Positions 11,820 to 20,521 are shown, counted from the stretch's first letter. The stretch: DNA of 64,000 nucleotides from Glycomyces artemisiae (GCF_003002955.1 NZ_PVTJ01000003.1:496001-560000); one strand, 5' to 3'. The notes: generated by a model not told the origin, from the letters alone. Made by a program: numbers and translations.

Positions 11820-13400
11820 TCAGGCGGCGACGGTGAAGCGGTCGACCGTGACGGCGCCGCCCAGGGACTGGGTGGCGTAGTTGAAGACCGCGAACCGGTA
11901 GCCCATGAAGAACGTCCAGTTGCTGTTGAGGGTGAAGGCGGGGCCGAGCGGCGTGAACGCGGCCCCGTCTTCGCTGTAGGAGAACAGCGCCTGGCGGCCC
12001 GAGCCGGGCCGGATGTCGGCGGTGACGCGGAGCCAGACCCGGGTCGAGCACAGGTCGGCGCTCGCGCGCTCGGTGCCCGTCCCGGTGGTGTTCCAGCTGC
12101 CGTCCATGGTCAGGCCGTCGGTCATGACGACGCGGGGCACGCCCGCCTCGCGTTTGACGCCGATCCACGCGGAGGCGTCGCGGAGCATCGCCAGCCCCGC
12201 GCGGTCGCCGTCCCTCATGGATGCGAAGTCGAGTTCGACGGTGGCCGTGGAGGACGGGCCCTGGATGCGGTGAGTGAGCGTGTTGCGCGCGTTGTAGAGG
12301 TCGTTCGTGACGGTGGCGGTCTGGAGGCGAAGGCCGTCGCCGGTCGACCATTTCGTGTTGTCCGGGTTGTGGTTCCACTCCCATTTGGCGGCCAATGTGG
12401 AGGCGGTGAAGGCGTCGGTCCCGGTCAGCGGCGGGACCGGGGCCGGAGTCAGGTTCGGAAACGGGTAGGTGCTCCCCCAGGCGCCGTTCACGGTCGTGAC
12501 CTGCGGCCAGCCGTCGGCGGTCCAGTTGATCGGCGCCAGGGCGGGCATGCGCCCGCCGGGGTAGGCGTCGACGAAGGCCATGTAGTACCAGGCCCCGCCC
12601 GGGGTGGAGACGAGGCCGCCCTGGTGGGGGACGCCGCCGCCGCTGATCGGGCCGGGCATGTTCAGCAGCACCTGCCGCAGTTCGTAAGGGCCCCAGGGCG
12701 ACGAGGACTTGAGGATGTACTGGCCGTTGGCGGGGCGGGTCAGGAAGATGTAGTAGTTCCCGTTGATCTTGTAGAAGCGCGAGCCCTCCAGGGTGCCGAT
12801 GCTCGACGGGGTGGAGAAGACCTGCTGGTTGCGCACCTCGGTCTTCCCGTCGGCCGAGAGCTGGGCGACCGAGATCTGGGTGTTGCCGTAGGCGACGTAC
12901 ATGGTGCCGTCGCTGTCGACGAGCATCCCGGCGTCGTAGTAGGCGCGGGAGAGCTGGGCGTGCTGGGTCCAGGGTCCGGCGGGGTTCGTCGCGGTGTACA
13001 TGTAGGACCGTGCGAAGTCGATCTGCCCGAGCCAGTAGAAGCGGTTCTCGCTGGGGCGGTGCGCGATCGTGGAGGCCCAGATGCCGCGCACGTAGCCGCG
13101 GCCGCCGCTGAGGTCGTACTTCGACCCGAAGTCGAGCCGGGGCACCGAGTGCCCGACGAACTCCCAGTTCACCAGGTCCCGCGAGTGCAGGACGGGGGCT
13201 CCGGGCGAGTAGTGCATCGTCGAGGCGGTCATGTAGAAGTCGGAGCCGACGCGGATGACCTCGACGTCGGCGAAGTCCTGCCAGACGACGGGGTTCGCGT
13301 AGGAGGTCTGCTGGGCTTCGGCGACGCCGAAGGGGTTGAGCGCGGCAGCGGCGGCGGAGGCGCCGGCGAGGCTGAGGATGTGGCGCCGGTTCATCGGCAT
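11820..13400 (-). CDS. Tat-exported GH43 beta-xylosidase/arabinofuranosidase
   Basis: A 526-residue glycosidase acting on xylo- or arabino-oligosaccharides. The start has AAAGGA 6 bp upstream. The signal NRRHILSLAGASAAAAA has a twin-arginine motif. The propeller shows the general base Asp45 (ADVEVIRVGSDFYMTAS), a middle aspartate in YYDAGMLVDSDG and the acid glutamate in GTLEGSRFYK. From about residue 330 a beta-sandwich domain (DAFTASTLAAKWEWNHNPD) matches the C-terminal domain of GH43 xylosidases. The gene lies 81 bp downstream of a secreted lectin gene and shares its promoter. Confidence 0.9.
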   Translation of the reverse strand: MPMNRRHILSLAGASAAAAALNPFGVAEAQQTSYANPVVWQDFADVEVIRVGSDFYMTASTMHYSPGAPVLHSRDLVNWEFVGHSVPRLDFGSKYDLSGGRGYVRGIWASTIAHRPSENRFYWLGQIDFARSYMYTATNPAGPWTQHAQLSRAYYDAGMLVDSDGTMYVAYGNTQISVAQLSADGKTEVRNQQVFSTPSSIGTLEGSRFYKINGNYYIFLTRPANGQYILKSSSPWGPYELRQVLLNMPGPISGGGVPHQGGLVSTPGGAWYYMAFVDAYPGGRMPALAPINWTADGWPQVTTVNGAWGSTYPFPNLTPAPVPPLTGTDAFTASTLAAKWEWNHNPDNTKWSTGDGLRLQTATVTNDLYNARNTLTHRIQGPSSTATVELDFASMRDGDRAGLAMLRDASAWIGVKREAGVPRVVMTDGLTMDGSWNTTGTGTERASADLCSTRVWLRVTADIRPGSGRQALFSYSEDGAAFTPLGPAFTLNSNWTFFMGYRFAVFNYATQSLGGAVTVDRFTVAA

Positions 13401-13481
13401 GGCGGGTCCTTTCGGAAGGCGGGACCGGACGGGGCGGCGCGGACCGGCGGGTGCGCCGCCCCGGGTCCGGTCCCGGGTCGG

Positions 13482-14093
13482 TCAGGCGTCGGCGATGTCG
13501 GCGAGGACTTCGTCTGCGCCGCAAGTTGTTTCGACGGGGACCAGCGAGAACTGCTGGTTGTTGGCGCCGGTCGGGGTCCACTGGCGCAGCGGGGCGCCGA
13601 CGGAGGTGGACCAGTCGTAGACGTCGATGGCCTTGCCCGAGTTGCGGTTGATGAAGGAGTAGTAGCCGGCCGAGTTCCGGTTCACCTGCCACTGCTGGTT
13701 CGTGCCGTTGAGGTTGGTGTACTGGGCGATCGTGGCGCCGTCGGCGGTGCTGAGGTTCCAGACGTCGAGCACCTGGCCGGAGTGGCGGACCTGGATGCGG
13801 TAATAGCCGCCGCCGGAGTCGATGAAGCGGAACTGCTGGTTGGTGCCTTCGTAGTTCGTGTACTGGGTGAGGATCGCGCCCGTCGCGGTGGAGGCGCCCT
13901 GGATGTCCATGGCGAGCCCCGAGTGGCGGGAGACGATCGTGTACCAGTCGCTGGTGTTCGGCGGCTGCGCGTCGGCGCGGTCCGCGGCGAAGGCCACGAG
14001 CCCGGCGGTGGCGAGCACGACGGCCGCCGCGAGCGCGGCGAGGCCGCGAATCCAGCGGGTCGGGATCGAGAGGTCGAGTGCGGTGGGGTCCAT
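13482..14093 (-). CDS. Stand-alone secreted ricin-type lectin (CBM13)
   Basis: A 203-residue exported carbohydrate-binding protein with no catalytic domain. It has a long N-region and a hydrophobic segment (about 15-37), probably a signal peptide or anchor, then one complete CBM13 with three repeats (NTSDWYTIV, GGGYYRIQVRHSG, YYSFINRNSG) ending in NNQQFSLV. It resembles the N-terminal CBM13 of the GH62 at 46033. It is the first gene after the conserved xylan-type promoter and is followed by GH43, so it may target that enzyme to substrate in trans. Confidence 0.85.
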   Translation of the reverse strand: MDPTALDLSIPTRWIRGLAALAAAVVLATAGLVAFAADRADAQPPNTSDWYTIVSRHSGLAMDIQGASTATGAILTQYTNYEGTNQQFRFIDSGGGYYRIQVRHSGQVLDVWNLSTADGATIAQYTNLNGTNQQWQVNRNSAGYYSFINRNSGKAIDVYDWSTSVGAPLRQWTPTGANNQQFSLVPVETTCGADEVLADIADA

Positions 14094-14180
14094 CGGGGAC
14101 TCCTCGGCGGAGCGGGGGAAACGCCGTTCCCTGAGCGGTGACCGTGCCGGTGGTTACCGATCACAGACCTAAGCGGACTC

Positions 14181-14249
14181 CGAAAGGTTCGATACGGGTT
14201 CCGAAACTTAGATGAGACGAACTATAGAGATTCATCGATATCCTGTCAA
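14181..14249 (-). promoter_or_regulatory. Promoter and operator region of the lectin-GH43 operon
   Basis: The -35 is TTGACA (14249-14244), the spacer 17 bp and the -10 TATAGT (14226-14221). Downstream lie GTTTCGG (14207-14201), exactly as far from the -10 as in the xylanase promoter, and CGAAAGGTTCG (14181-14191). Confidence 0.78.
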
Positions 14250-14274
14250 CGGGGCGGCACCCGACCGCAGGCGC

Positions 14275-14865
14275 CTACCGCCGCAAGGCGGCCACCGCTT
14301 CGGGGTCGCCGGTGAGGTCGGTTTCGGAGGCGTCGCGGCGGCCGCTGAGGTAGAGGAGGAGTTCGACCGGGTGGCCGGTGAGGACGGCGCCGCCGGGCGG
14401 GCCGTAGTGGCGGGACTCGCCTGCGCGAGTGCTGATTTCGAGGCCGTGGGGGCGGATCTTGCGGGCCGTGCCGCGGGCGGTGAGGCGGACCGTGGCCCAG
14501 GCGATCTTGTCGAGGTCGGGGCGGCCGGTACGGGGGGCGAGGCCGTTGGCGCGGCGCACGTCCTCGTGGTGGATCAGGTACTCGGTGCCGTTGAGGAGGT
14601 TGCGGACGCCGGGGATGCGCCACGGCAGGGCCGGGGCTCCGGCGCGGAGGCGGGCGGTCAGGGCGGGGAGGCCCTTGGCCTTCTCGACCGCCCGCTTCTC
14701 GTCCGTCCACTTCGAGAAGTGCTCGCGCAGGACGAGGTGCGCGGCGAGGTCGAGCGTGGTCCAGCCTTCGCAGAGCGTCGGCGCGTCGGGGCCGAGCTCG
14801 TCCAGCAGGTCGCAGAGGTCGAGGCGCTCTCGTTCGTCAAGCGGCGGTTCGTGTTCGGTGCTCAT
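14275..14865 (-). CDS. TIGR03085-type DinB-like metal-binding protein
   Basis: A 196-residue protein of the actinobacterial DinB/maleylpyruvate-isomerase fold, thought to bind a divalent metal and, in some members, to use mycothiol. Visible family features are the N-terminal LCDLLDELGPDAPTLCEGWTTLDLAAHLVLRE, where the conserved His supplies metal binding, and IHHEDVRRANG in the middle. A GAGAGGGA site precedes the ATG. It stands alone: its stop is 26 bp beyond the lectin promoter, and the GntR gene lies upstream on the same strand. Substrate unknown. Confidence 0.8.
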   Translation of the reverse strand: MSTEHEPPLDERERLDLCDLLDELGPDAPTLCEGWTTLDLAAHLVLREHFSKWTDEKRAVEKAKGLPALTARLRAGAPALPWRIPGVRNLLNGTEYLIHHEDVRRANGLAPRTGRPDLDKIAWATVRLTARGTARKIRPHGLEISTRAGESRHYGPPGGAVLTGHPVELLLYLSGRRDASETDLTGDPEAVAALRR

Positions 14866-14938
14866 CGGTTCCCTCTCGAAGGTCGTGGCAGCGGCGGCCG
14901 TCTCGGCGGGACTGCCGGGGCGGTCGCCCGGTGGGGCG

Positions 14939-15604
14939 TCAGGCGAGGGCGCGGGCCTTCGCGCCTTCGAGGTGCTCGCGCATGAGGGCGGCGGCGCGCT
15001 CGGCGTCGCGCGCTTCGAGGGCGTCGAGGACGAGGCGGTGGTCGCGGGCGGCGTTCCCGGCCCCGGTGCGCCCGCGCTTGGTGAACAGGCGGAAGCGCTG
15101 CATGTGGCCGTCGAGAGAACGCAGGGCCTGTTCGAGGAACGGGTTGTCGCTCTGGGCGGCGATGAGCTGGTGGAAGGCGTCGTCGGAGGTCCAGTAGCGC
15201 CGGAAGCCCTCGGGGTCGTCGTCGGCGTGCGGGGCGGTGGCGTCCAGGTCGTCGACGGCGGCGCGCAGCTCGGCGAGGAACTCAGGGGTGGTGCGCAGTC
15301 CGGCCTGGAGCGTCAGCTCCGGCTCGATCACCAGCCGCGCTTCCATGAGCTTGGCGACCTCGCGGTCGGTCAGGGCGTCGGCGACCCGGTAGCCCTTGAG
15401 GGCCTCGCGCCTGACGAGCCCGGTGTGCTCCAGCCGCGCGAGCGCCTCGCGCAGCGGCGTCTGGCTCACGTCGAGGTCGCGGCCGAGGGCGCCGATGTTG
15501 AGCGGCTCGCCCGCGGCGCGGCGGCCGTCGAGGAGCTGCCGGAGGAGGACGCCGTACATCCGGTCCGCCACCGGTTCCCGCGTTGAACGCCCGCTCGTGG
15601 CCAC
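14939..15604 (-). CDS. GntR-family (FCD) transcriptional regulator
   Basis: A 221-residue regulator. GTG at 15604 is preferred because AAGGAG lies 7 bp upstream; ATG at 15622 is the alternative. The winged helix-turn-helix includes SQTPLREALARLEHTGLV. The all-helical FCD domain carries the metal/ligand-site pattern (SDDAFHQLI and ARDHRLVLDALEA). FCD regulators usually respond to small organic acids. It sits 93 bp from the racemase-like/isomerase operon on the same strand and probably regulates it, perhaps through the inverted repeat at 17146-17168. Confidence 0.85.
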   Translation of the reverse strand: MATSGRSTREPVADRMYGVLLRQLLDGRRAAGEPLNIGALGRDLDVSQTPLREALARLEHTGLVRREALKGYRVADALTDREVAKLMEARLVIEPELTLQAGLRTTPEFLAELRAAVDDLDATAPHADDDPEGFRRYWTSDDAFHQLIAAQSDNPFLEQALRSLDGHMQRFRLFTKRGRTGAGNAARDHRLVLDALEARDAERAAALMREHLEGAKARALA

Positions 15605-15697
15605 TCCACCGCTCCTTCTCATCCGGAGCTTCGATTATGCCTTACACGATCGGCCCCGATCCGATACCGGAAGCGCGCATCCCCGAGCGCGGATAGG

Positions 15698-16354
15698 TCA
15701 GTCCGCCGTGAGCGCGCGCCGCAGGGCCTTCGCGGCGCTGGCGGGCCCGGAGACGACCGGGAGGCCGAGGGCTTCGGCGAGCGGACCGGCGGCCGGCGCC
15801 AGCGAGTACTGGGCCAGGAAGACCGCGTCGTGCGCCGCGGTGTGCGGGCGGCAGGCTTCGACCAGGGCGGCGACGAGTCCTTCGTGGTCCTGGTTCCCGG
15901 TGGCGGCCATGGCTTCCGGGACGGCGAGGCCGGTGAGCGCGGGGCCGTCCGGGCCGAGGGCGGCGCCGAGGCGGGCGACCGAGTCGTCGCGGCCGTTCGC
16001 GAAGGAGGCCACGACGAGGACCCTGCGGTAGCCCGCGTCCGCGATGTCGGCGAACGCGGCCTCGTCGGGGGCGAGCACCGGCTTCTGGGAGGAGCGTCCT
16101 TGGGCCACAGGGCCGTAGAGGGAGCAGGTGAGGAGGACGCCGTCGGCGCCGCCGTCCAGGGCGTACGCGATGAGGCGCTCCATGCGCGAGCGCAGCTCCG
16201 CGTCGAGGCCGCCGCGGGCGTCGGCGTCCGGCAGGAGGCGGTCGTCGAGGAGGTTCCAGACCTGCGCGCCGGGGAAGTCCGCAGCGAGCGCGTCGCGGGC
16301 CGGGGCGATGGCAGCGGTGACGGCGCTGATCAGGGCGATCTTCGGGGCGCTCAT
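15698..16354 (-). CDS. Asp/Glu racemase-superfamily protein
   Basis: A 218-residue protein of the aspartate/glutamate/hydantoin racemase fold. The pair of catalytic cysteine positions is only partly conserved: LLTCSLYGPV carries one clear cysteine, while the C-terminal position reads LAQYSLAPAAG with no cysteine. The protein may therefore be a decarboxylase-like or isomerase-like variant rather than a true racemase. It overlaps the upstream isomerase gene by ATGA and must be coupled to it, suggesting consecutive steps in hydroxy- or keto-acid catabolism. Confidence 0.75.
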   Translation of the reverse strand: MSAPKIALISAVTAAIAPARDALAADFPGAQVWNLLDDRLLPDADARGGLDAELRSRMERLIAYALDGGADGVLLTCSLYGPVAQGRSSQKPVLAPDEAAFADIADAGYRRVLVVASFANGRDDSVARLGAALGPDGPALTGLAVPEAMAATGNQDHEGLVAALVEACRPHTAAHDAVFLAQYSLAPAAGPLAEALGLPVVSGPASAAKALRRALTAD

Positions 16355-17139
16355 GCCGTGTACTCCCGCATCCAGCCGAGTCCGGCGAGCGTGGTCGTGC
16401 GGGGCCGGTACTCGCAGCCGATCCAGCCGGTGTAGCCGGATTCGGCGACGGCCGCGAAGATCGCGGGCCAGCCGATCTCGCCGGTGCCGGGCTCGTTCCG
16501 CGAAGGGGGGTCGGCGATCTGGAGGTGGAGGATCCGGTCCTGGAAGCGCCGGAACGCGGTGATGAGGTCGCCTTCGTCGATCTGCAGGTGGTAGAAGTCC
16601 AGCAGCAGGCCGACATGCTCGGTGCCGACGGCCTCGGCGACGTCGGCGGCCTGCTCCTGGGTGTCGAGGATGAACCCGGGCGCGTCGCGCTTGTTCTGCG
16701 CTTCGAGCAGGAGGCGCACGCCGGTCCCGGCGGCCTGCGCTGCGGCCCAGGCGATGTTGGCGACGTACTGGGCGAACGCGCGGTCCCGCGAGACCCCGTC
16801 GGGGATGAGGCCGCCGACGACGTGCAGGAAGGGCGCGCCGAGCGCGGTCGCGTATTCGAGGCCGCGCAGCACGCCGTCGCGGTACTCCCCCACGTGGTCG
16901 GGCAGGCACGCGAGGCCCTGGCGGGTGGGCGATCCGGGCGGTCCCATCGGGGTGTTGACGAGGACCTGCTCCAGGCCGTTGTCGGCGAGGAGCCGCGCAA
17001 GGTGCGCGGCCTCGTACTCGTACGGGGAGGGGTATTCGACCGCGGTGAACCCGGCGCTCGCGGCGGCCTCGAAGCGCGCTTCGAATTCGTGCTCGGTGAA
17101 CAGCCATTTGAGGTTGGCGTCGAACCGGAGAGTCGGCAT
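16351..17139 (-). CDS. hyi: Hydroxypyruvate isomerase-like TIM-barrel protein
   Basis: A 262-residue xylose-isomerase-like barrel. It starts MPTLRFDANLKWLFTEHEFEARFEAAASAGF, the typical opening of hydroxypyruvate isomerases and of the related 2-oxotetronate isomerase OtnI. Metal-ligand positions are visible in LLLEAQNKRDAPGF (Glu) and VGLLLDFYHLQIDEGDL (Asp, His), and WIGCEYRP near the end. There is no Shine-Dalgarno; a TATAGT -10 ends 6 bases before the ATG, so the transcript is probably leaderless. First gene of a two-gene unit with the racemase-like gene. The exact substrate is uncertain. Confidence 0.85.
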   Translation of the reverse strand: MPTLRFDANLKWLFTEHEFEARFEAAASAGFTAVEYPSPYEYEAAHLARLLADNGLEQVLVNTPMGPPGSPTRQGLACLPDHVGEYRDGVLRGLEYATALGAPFLHVVGGLIPDGVSRDRAFAQYVANIAWAAAQAAGTGVRLLLEAQNKRDAPGFILDTQEQAADVAEAVGTEHVGLLLDFYHLQIDEGDLITAFRRFQDRILHLQIADPPSRNEPGTGEIGWPAIFAAVAESGYTGWIGCEYRPRTTTLAGLGWMREYTA

Positions 17140-17145
17140 GGAAAT

Positions 17146-17168
17146 ACTATAGCGCAGCATCGAATAGT
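17146..17168 (-). promoter_or_regulatory. Leaderless promoter with inverted repeat upstream of the isomerase gene
   Basis: The minus-strand -10 TATAGT (17151-17146) is followed by 6 bases and then the ATG. ACTAT (17146-17150) and ATAGT (17164-17168) form an inverted repeat that could bind the GntR protein. Confidence 0.55.
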
Positions 17169-17215
17169 GCAGCGGCGACCGCATCGCGGCCCCGCTGCAC
17201 CGCCGCCGCGTCCCG

Positions 17216-17770
17216 TCAGTCGGTGGTCGCGGTGCGGGCGGGGAGGACCCAGCCCGGGCGCGGGAAGTGGCAGGTGTAGCCGTTCGGGTAGTTGAGCAGG
17301 TAGTCCTGGTGCTCGGGCTCCGCCTCCCAGAACGGGCCGGCCGGCTCGATCGTGGTGACGGCCTTGCCCGGCCACAGGCCCGAGGCGTCGACGTCGGCGA
17401 TCGTGTCGCGCGCGGTCCGCTCCTGCTCGGGGCTGAGCGGGAAGATCGCCGACCGGTAGCTGGTGCCGAGGTCGTTGCCCTGGCGGTTCAGCGTGGTGGG
17501 GTCGTGGATCTGGAAGAAGAACGCCAGCACGTCCCGGTACGTGGTCTGCGCCGGGTCGAAGACGATCTCGACCGCCTCGGCGTGGCCGGGGTGGTTGCGG
17601 TAGGTCGCGTGGTCGTTCGTGCCGCCGGTGTAGCCGACGCGGGTCGCGAGCACGCCCGGCTGGCGGCGGATGAGGTCCTCCATGCCCCAGAAGCAGCCGC
17701 CGGCCAGCACGGCCGTCTCGGTGCCCGGGTTGCTGGTGATCGCTCCGGTGTCGGTGATACCGCTGGTCAT
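17216..17770 (-). CDS. msrA: Peptide-methionine (S)-S-oxide reductase
   Basis: Reduces S-sulfoxides of methionine in oxidised proteins. 184 residues with the catalytic motif GGCFWGMED; the fold continues with [18 protein letters not shown] and [23 protein letters not shown], all hallmark MsrA segments. A C-terminal [14 protein letters not shown] segment carries a second cysteine that could resolve the disulfide. The start at 17770 has AAGGAG upstream. It stands alone, divergent from the hypothetical gene at 18025. Confidence 0.95.
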   Translation of the reverse strand: MTSGITDTGAITSNPGTETAVLAGGCFWGMEDLIRRQPGVLATRVGYTGGTNDHATYRNHPGHAEAVEIVFDPAQTTYRDVLAFFFQIHDPTTLNRQGNDLGTSYRSAIFPLSPEQERTARDTIADVDASGLWPGKAVTTIEPAGPFWEAEPEHQDYLLNYPNGYTCHFPRPGWVLPARTATTD

Positions 17771-18024
17771 GGCGGGTGCTCCTTCATGCTCGTGGTCGCG
17801 GACGGGCGTCACTGGGCACAACATTCCCGGGACCGGATTTGGTCCCGCACCCCCGGAACGCTCCGTGTGACCGCTGTCGCAGCCTCCAGCAGGGCTGCCG
17901 CTGCGGACTCCCGGGCGGCGGAACACCGGCAAGACACCGGCAGGCGCTCGAAGCGGGCCCCCGCGCAAGGCGCTCGCCCGCTAGCGTCGATCCCGTCTCA
18001 TCCGCCGCGGCGGTCCCGCGAACC

Positions 18025-18786
18025 ATGTCCGATCCCCCGGAGCGAGCACTTGACCATCCCTCTGCACAAACCGCCTTCAGCCGCCCGATCCGCGATCGGG
18101 GCGTGCGCGTGACGGCGTACCACCGGGGTTTCGATCCGGAACTCGACACGCGGCCCGTGATGCACTCGCAGTACCTGCGCCCTGAAGAAGAGGTCCTGTT
18201 CGTGTACGGCGCGTCGCCCGCGAACGCGGCCTACGACGTGCGGGACCGGCAGCGGAACGGGAGCCCGAAGCGATCCGCCGCCCTGTCCGCGCTGAAATGG
18301 ACGCTGCTCGCCTTGATCCGGCTGTTCGTCAAGCTGGTCAGATTCGCCATGCACCCCTACTACTCATCAGGGGAGGTCAAAGGCGTCGAGCCGGTGACGG
18401 TCTCGGGCATGCAATCCGACTGCCGGGCCGCGAAACTCGCGGACGCCGCGCGCGGCAGGACCGGCGTCTGGATCCTCACCGACCAGCGCTTCGCGTTCGT
18501 CGAAGTCCGGGACCGCGACCAGCGAGCCGCAGCTTCGGCATCGACCAAGGAGGACCTGGACGACCTGAAGCGGCACATCGGCCGCCTCCCCGGCGAGTGG
18601 ACCGACTTCCAGCAGGACCGGCAGCTCGGCCCCGTGGACGCCGCACCGGTCTTCGAGCTGACCTCCGACCAGTACCACGACCGCGGTCGAGACCGGCGGA
18701 AACCCAAGGGGTCCAAGGAAGGCGTCTTCCACCTGCTCGAATTCGCCGACGGCTCCGGCATCGCCCTCGGCATCGACAGCCCCTGA
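18025..18786 (+). CDS. Uncharacterised protein with one hydrophobic segment
   Basis: I do not recognise the family. The frame encodes up to 253 residues from ATG 18025; GTG at 18109 would give 225 and starts closer to the conserved-looking TAYHRGFDPELDTRP. A hydrophobic stretch (ALKWTLLALIRLFVKLVRFAMH) lies in the first half. It is followed by a mixed alpha/beta region with GVWILTDQRFAFVEVRD and FHLLEFADGSGIALGIDSP, reminiscent of small PH-like sensor folds, though this is only an impression. Neither start has a good ribosome site. Confidence 0.65.
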   Translation: MSDPPERALDHPSAQTAFSRPIRDRGVRVTAYHRGFDPELDTRPVMHSQYLRPEEEVLFVYGASPANAAYDVRDRQRNGSPKRSAALSALKWTLLALIRLFVKLVRFAMHPYYSSGEVKGVEPVTVSGMQSDCRAAKLADAARGRTGVWILTDQRFAFVEVRDRDQRAAASASTKEDLDDLKRHIGRLPGEWTDFQQDRQLGPVDAAPVFELTSDQYHDRGRDRRKPKGSKEGVFHLLEFADGSGIALGIDSP

Positions 18787-18849
18787 CGGTCCGGCGGCTG
18801 CTCCGGCTTTGCGACCCCGACCGGCCGGGCTCGGGGCTACGCTCGGGCT

Positions 18850-19284
18850 GTGGAAGCGGCACAGGAGAGGGTCGTCGTCGGCGTCGACGGCTCGGAGGCT
18901 TCGGTGGGGGCGCTGCGGTGGGCGATCCGGTACGCGGAGCGGACCGGCGCGACCGTGGACGTGGTCTACGTGTGGCAGGTGCCGGCGCTGTACGGAGACC
19001 CGGTGCGCGTCCTGCGCGGCGACCGCATCGCCGAGGCCGCTCAGGAGGCGCTCAGAGCGACCGTCGACGGGGAGCTCGGCGGCCGGACGTCACCGAAGGT
19101 CCGGTGCATCCCGCAGGGCGGCTACCCGTCGCAGGCCCTGGTGGAGCGGTCGGCCGCGGCGGACCTGCTCGTCGTCGGCAACCGCGGCCTGGGCGGTTTC
19201 AAGGGCGTGCTGCTCGGATCGGTGAGCCTGCGCTGCGTCGCCCACGCCGCCTGCCCGGTGGTCGTGGTCCGATCACCCGACTGA
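18850..19284 (+). CDS. Universal stress protein (UspA family)
   Basis: A 144-residue single-domain ATP-binding-type Usp. It begins ERVVVGVDGSEASVGALRWA and carries the nucleotide motif G-x2-G-x9-G-S (GNRGLGGFKGVLLGS) near the C-terminus. It starts with GTG. A TACGCT -10 hexamer ends 6 bases before the start, so the mRNA is probably leaderless. A GGGGACCTTGGTCCCC hairpin follows the stop. In actinomycetes such proteins are induced by stationary phase, hypoxia or oxidative stress. Confidence 0.9.
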   Translation: MEAAQERVVVGVDGSEASVGALRWAIRYAERTGATVDVVYVWQVPALYGDPVRVLRGDRIAEAAQEALRATVDGELGGRTSPKVRCIPQGGYPSQALVERSAAADLLVVGNRGLGGFKGVLLGSVSLRCVAHAACPVVVVRSPD

Positions 19285-19300
19285 GCCTCCGACCGCGCGA

Positions 19301-19316
19301 GGGGACCTTGGTCCCC
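19301..19316 (+). terminator. Short hairpin after the stress-protein gene
   Basis: GGGGACC (19301-19307) and GGTCCCC (19310-19316) pair; 6 bp with a CTTG loop is the realistic form. Located 17 bp after the stop. Confidence 0.5.
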
Positions 19317-19417
19317 CCGGGTTCCGCCCTGCGGCCCCTCGAAGACGGCTCTGATCTGCGATTCCATTGGGATGTCACCGGATGGAACTTCCGGTGCGAA
19401 CCGCGATTGGAGCCGTC

Positions 19418-19954
19418 ATGACCACCTCTCCCGCAACCGAATCCACGATCACTCCGGCGGCCGCCGCCCACCACCGCGTCGACTACGTGTGGGCCGTCCT
19501 GCGCATCGCGCTCGGCTGGGTCTTCCTGTGGGCCTTCCTGGACAAGACGTTCGGCCTCGGTTTCGCCACCGAGCGGGACGCCTCCTGGCTGAACGGCGGC
19601 AGCCCCACAGAGGGCTTCCTGTCCTTCGGTACCAAGGGCCCGCTCGCGGACTTCTACCAGGGCATGGCCGGATCGGCGTTCGCCGACTGGCTGTTCATGG
19701 CGGGCCTGCTCGGCATCGGCCTCGCGCTGGTCCTGGGCATCGGGATGCGCATCGCCGCCGCCGCAGGCGCGCTGCTGCTGGTCCTCATGTGGTCGGCCGC
19801 GCTGTGGCCGGAGAACAACCCGTTCATGGACGACCACCTCGTCTACGCCGGGCTCCTCATCGGCCTCGCCATGACCCATGCAGGCGACACGCTCGGCCTC
19901 GGCAAGGCCTGGGCCGCAACCGGAATCGTCGCCAGGAACCCCTGGCTCAAGTAG
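19418..19954 (+). CDS. DoxX-like integral membrane protein
   Basis: A 178-residue membrane protein with about four hydrophobic helices (VWAVLRIALGWVFLWAFLDKTFG, WLFMAGLLGIGLALVLGIG, IAAAAGALLLVLMWSAALW, LVYAGLLIGLAMTHA). The layout and the DKTFGLGF segment match the DoxX/thiosulfate-quinone-oxidoreductase large-subunit group common in actinobacteria. GGAG precedes the ATG at 19418. It lies downstream of the stress-protein gene but after its hairpin, and ends in a very strong terminator. The actual electron donor is unknown. Confidence 0.8.
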   Translation: MTTSPATESTITPAAAAHHRVDYVWAVLRIALGWVFLWAFLDKTFGLGFATERDASWLNGGSPTEGFLSFGTKGPLADFYQGMAGSAFADWLFMAGLLGIGLALVLGIGMRIAAAAGALLLVLMWSAALWPENNPFMDDHLVYAGLLIGLAMTHAGDTLGLGKAWAATGIVARNPWLK

Positions 19955-19957
19955 CAC

Positions 19958-20006
19958 GGCGCACGGAACGGGCCGCGACCTGAGGTCGCGGCCCGTTCCG
20001 TGCGCC
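19958..20006. terminator. Perfect 23-bp bidirectional terminator hairpin
   Basis: Arms 19958-19980 and 19984-20006 are exactly complementary with a TGA loop. It separates the convergent DoxX and flavodoxin genes. Confidence 0.88.
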
Positions 20007-20008
20007 GT

Positions 20009-20521
20009 TCACCTCGCCATCGCGAAGGCGGCGGCGCCGACCTCGGCCGCCCAGAGGCGGGCCCGCCCGAACTCGCCCGCGGCCACCGGGCCGAGGGTCC
20101 CGTCGACGAAGAAGCTCACCGGCTCGCCCAGGACCCGGAACCCGGCCCGGCGCAGCCGCCGGGTCGCGGAGCGGGCCGCGGACCCGGTGAAGTGCCGGTC
20201 CACCCGGGTGTCGAAGGCGATCGCCTGGACGCCCGCGGGCGCCTCGACCGCTTCGAGCCACTCGCGCAGGCCGATCTGCGTCGAGACCAGTCCGTCGGGC
20301 GCCTTGAGCGCCGCCTCGGCGCGGGTCGAGGGGCGGCTCAGCGAGAACGCGTGGGTGGGCCCGCCGACGACCACGAGCCCGATGCCCTCGTCGAGGACCA
20401 GCGGGGCCTCGCCGACTTCGTACACGTCGACTTCCATGCGCTCGGCCAGCTCCGCGGCGACCGCCTGGGCCACCTGCCGGGTGCTGCCGAACATCGATTC
20501 GTAGATCACTGCGGCTCGCAT
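20009..20521 (-). CDS. Flavodoxin-like protein
   Basis: A 170-residue FMN-binding electron carrier or NADPH-quinone-type flavoprotein. The N-terminal VIYESMFGSTRQVAQAVAAEL is the flavodoxin phosphate-binding loop, and VVVGGPTHAFSLSRP follows in the second loop. The C-terminus (GFRVLGEPVSFFVDGTLGPVAAGE) matches short actinobacterial flavodoxins. The ribosome site is GGAAGG. Downstream of ppdK but behind a hairpin, so probably transcribed on its own. Confidence 0.85.
   Translation of the reverse strand: MRAAVIYESMFGSTRQVAQAVAAELAERMEVDVYEVGEAPLVLDEGIGLVVVGGPTHAFSLSRPSTRAEAALKAPDGLVSTQIGLREWLEAVEAPAGVQAIAFDTRVDRHFTGSAARSATRRLRRAGFRVLGEPVSFFVDGTLGPVAAGEFGRARLWAAEVGAAAFAMAR

Noticed and set aside
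15698..16354. Classical aspartate or glutamate racemase
   Set aside because: Only one of the two catalytic cysteines is visible, so a plain racemase call is not safe.
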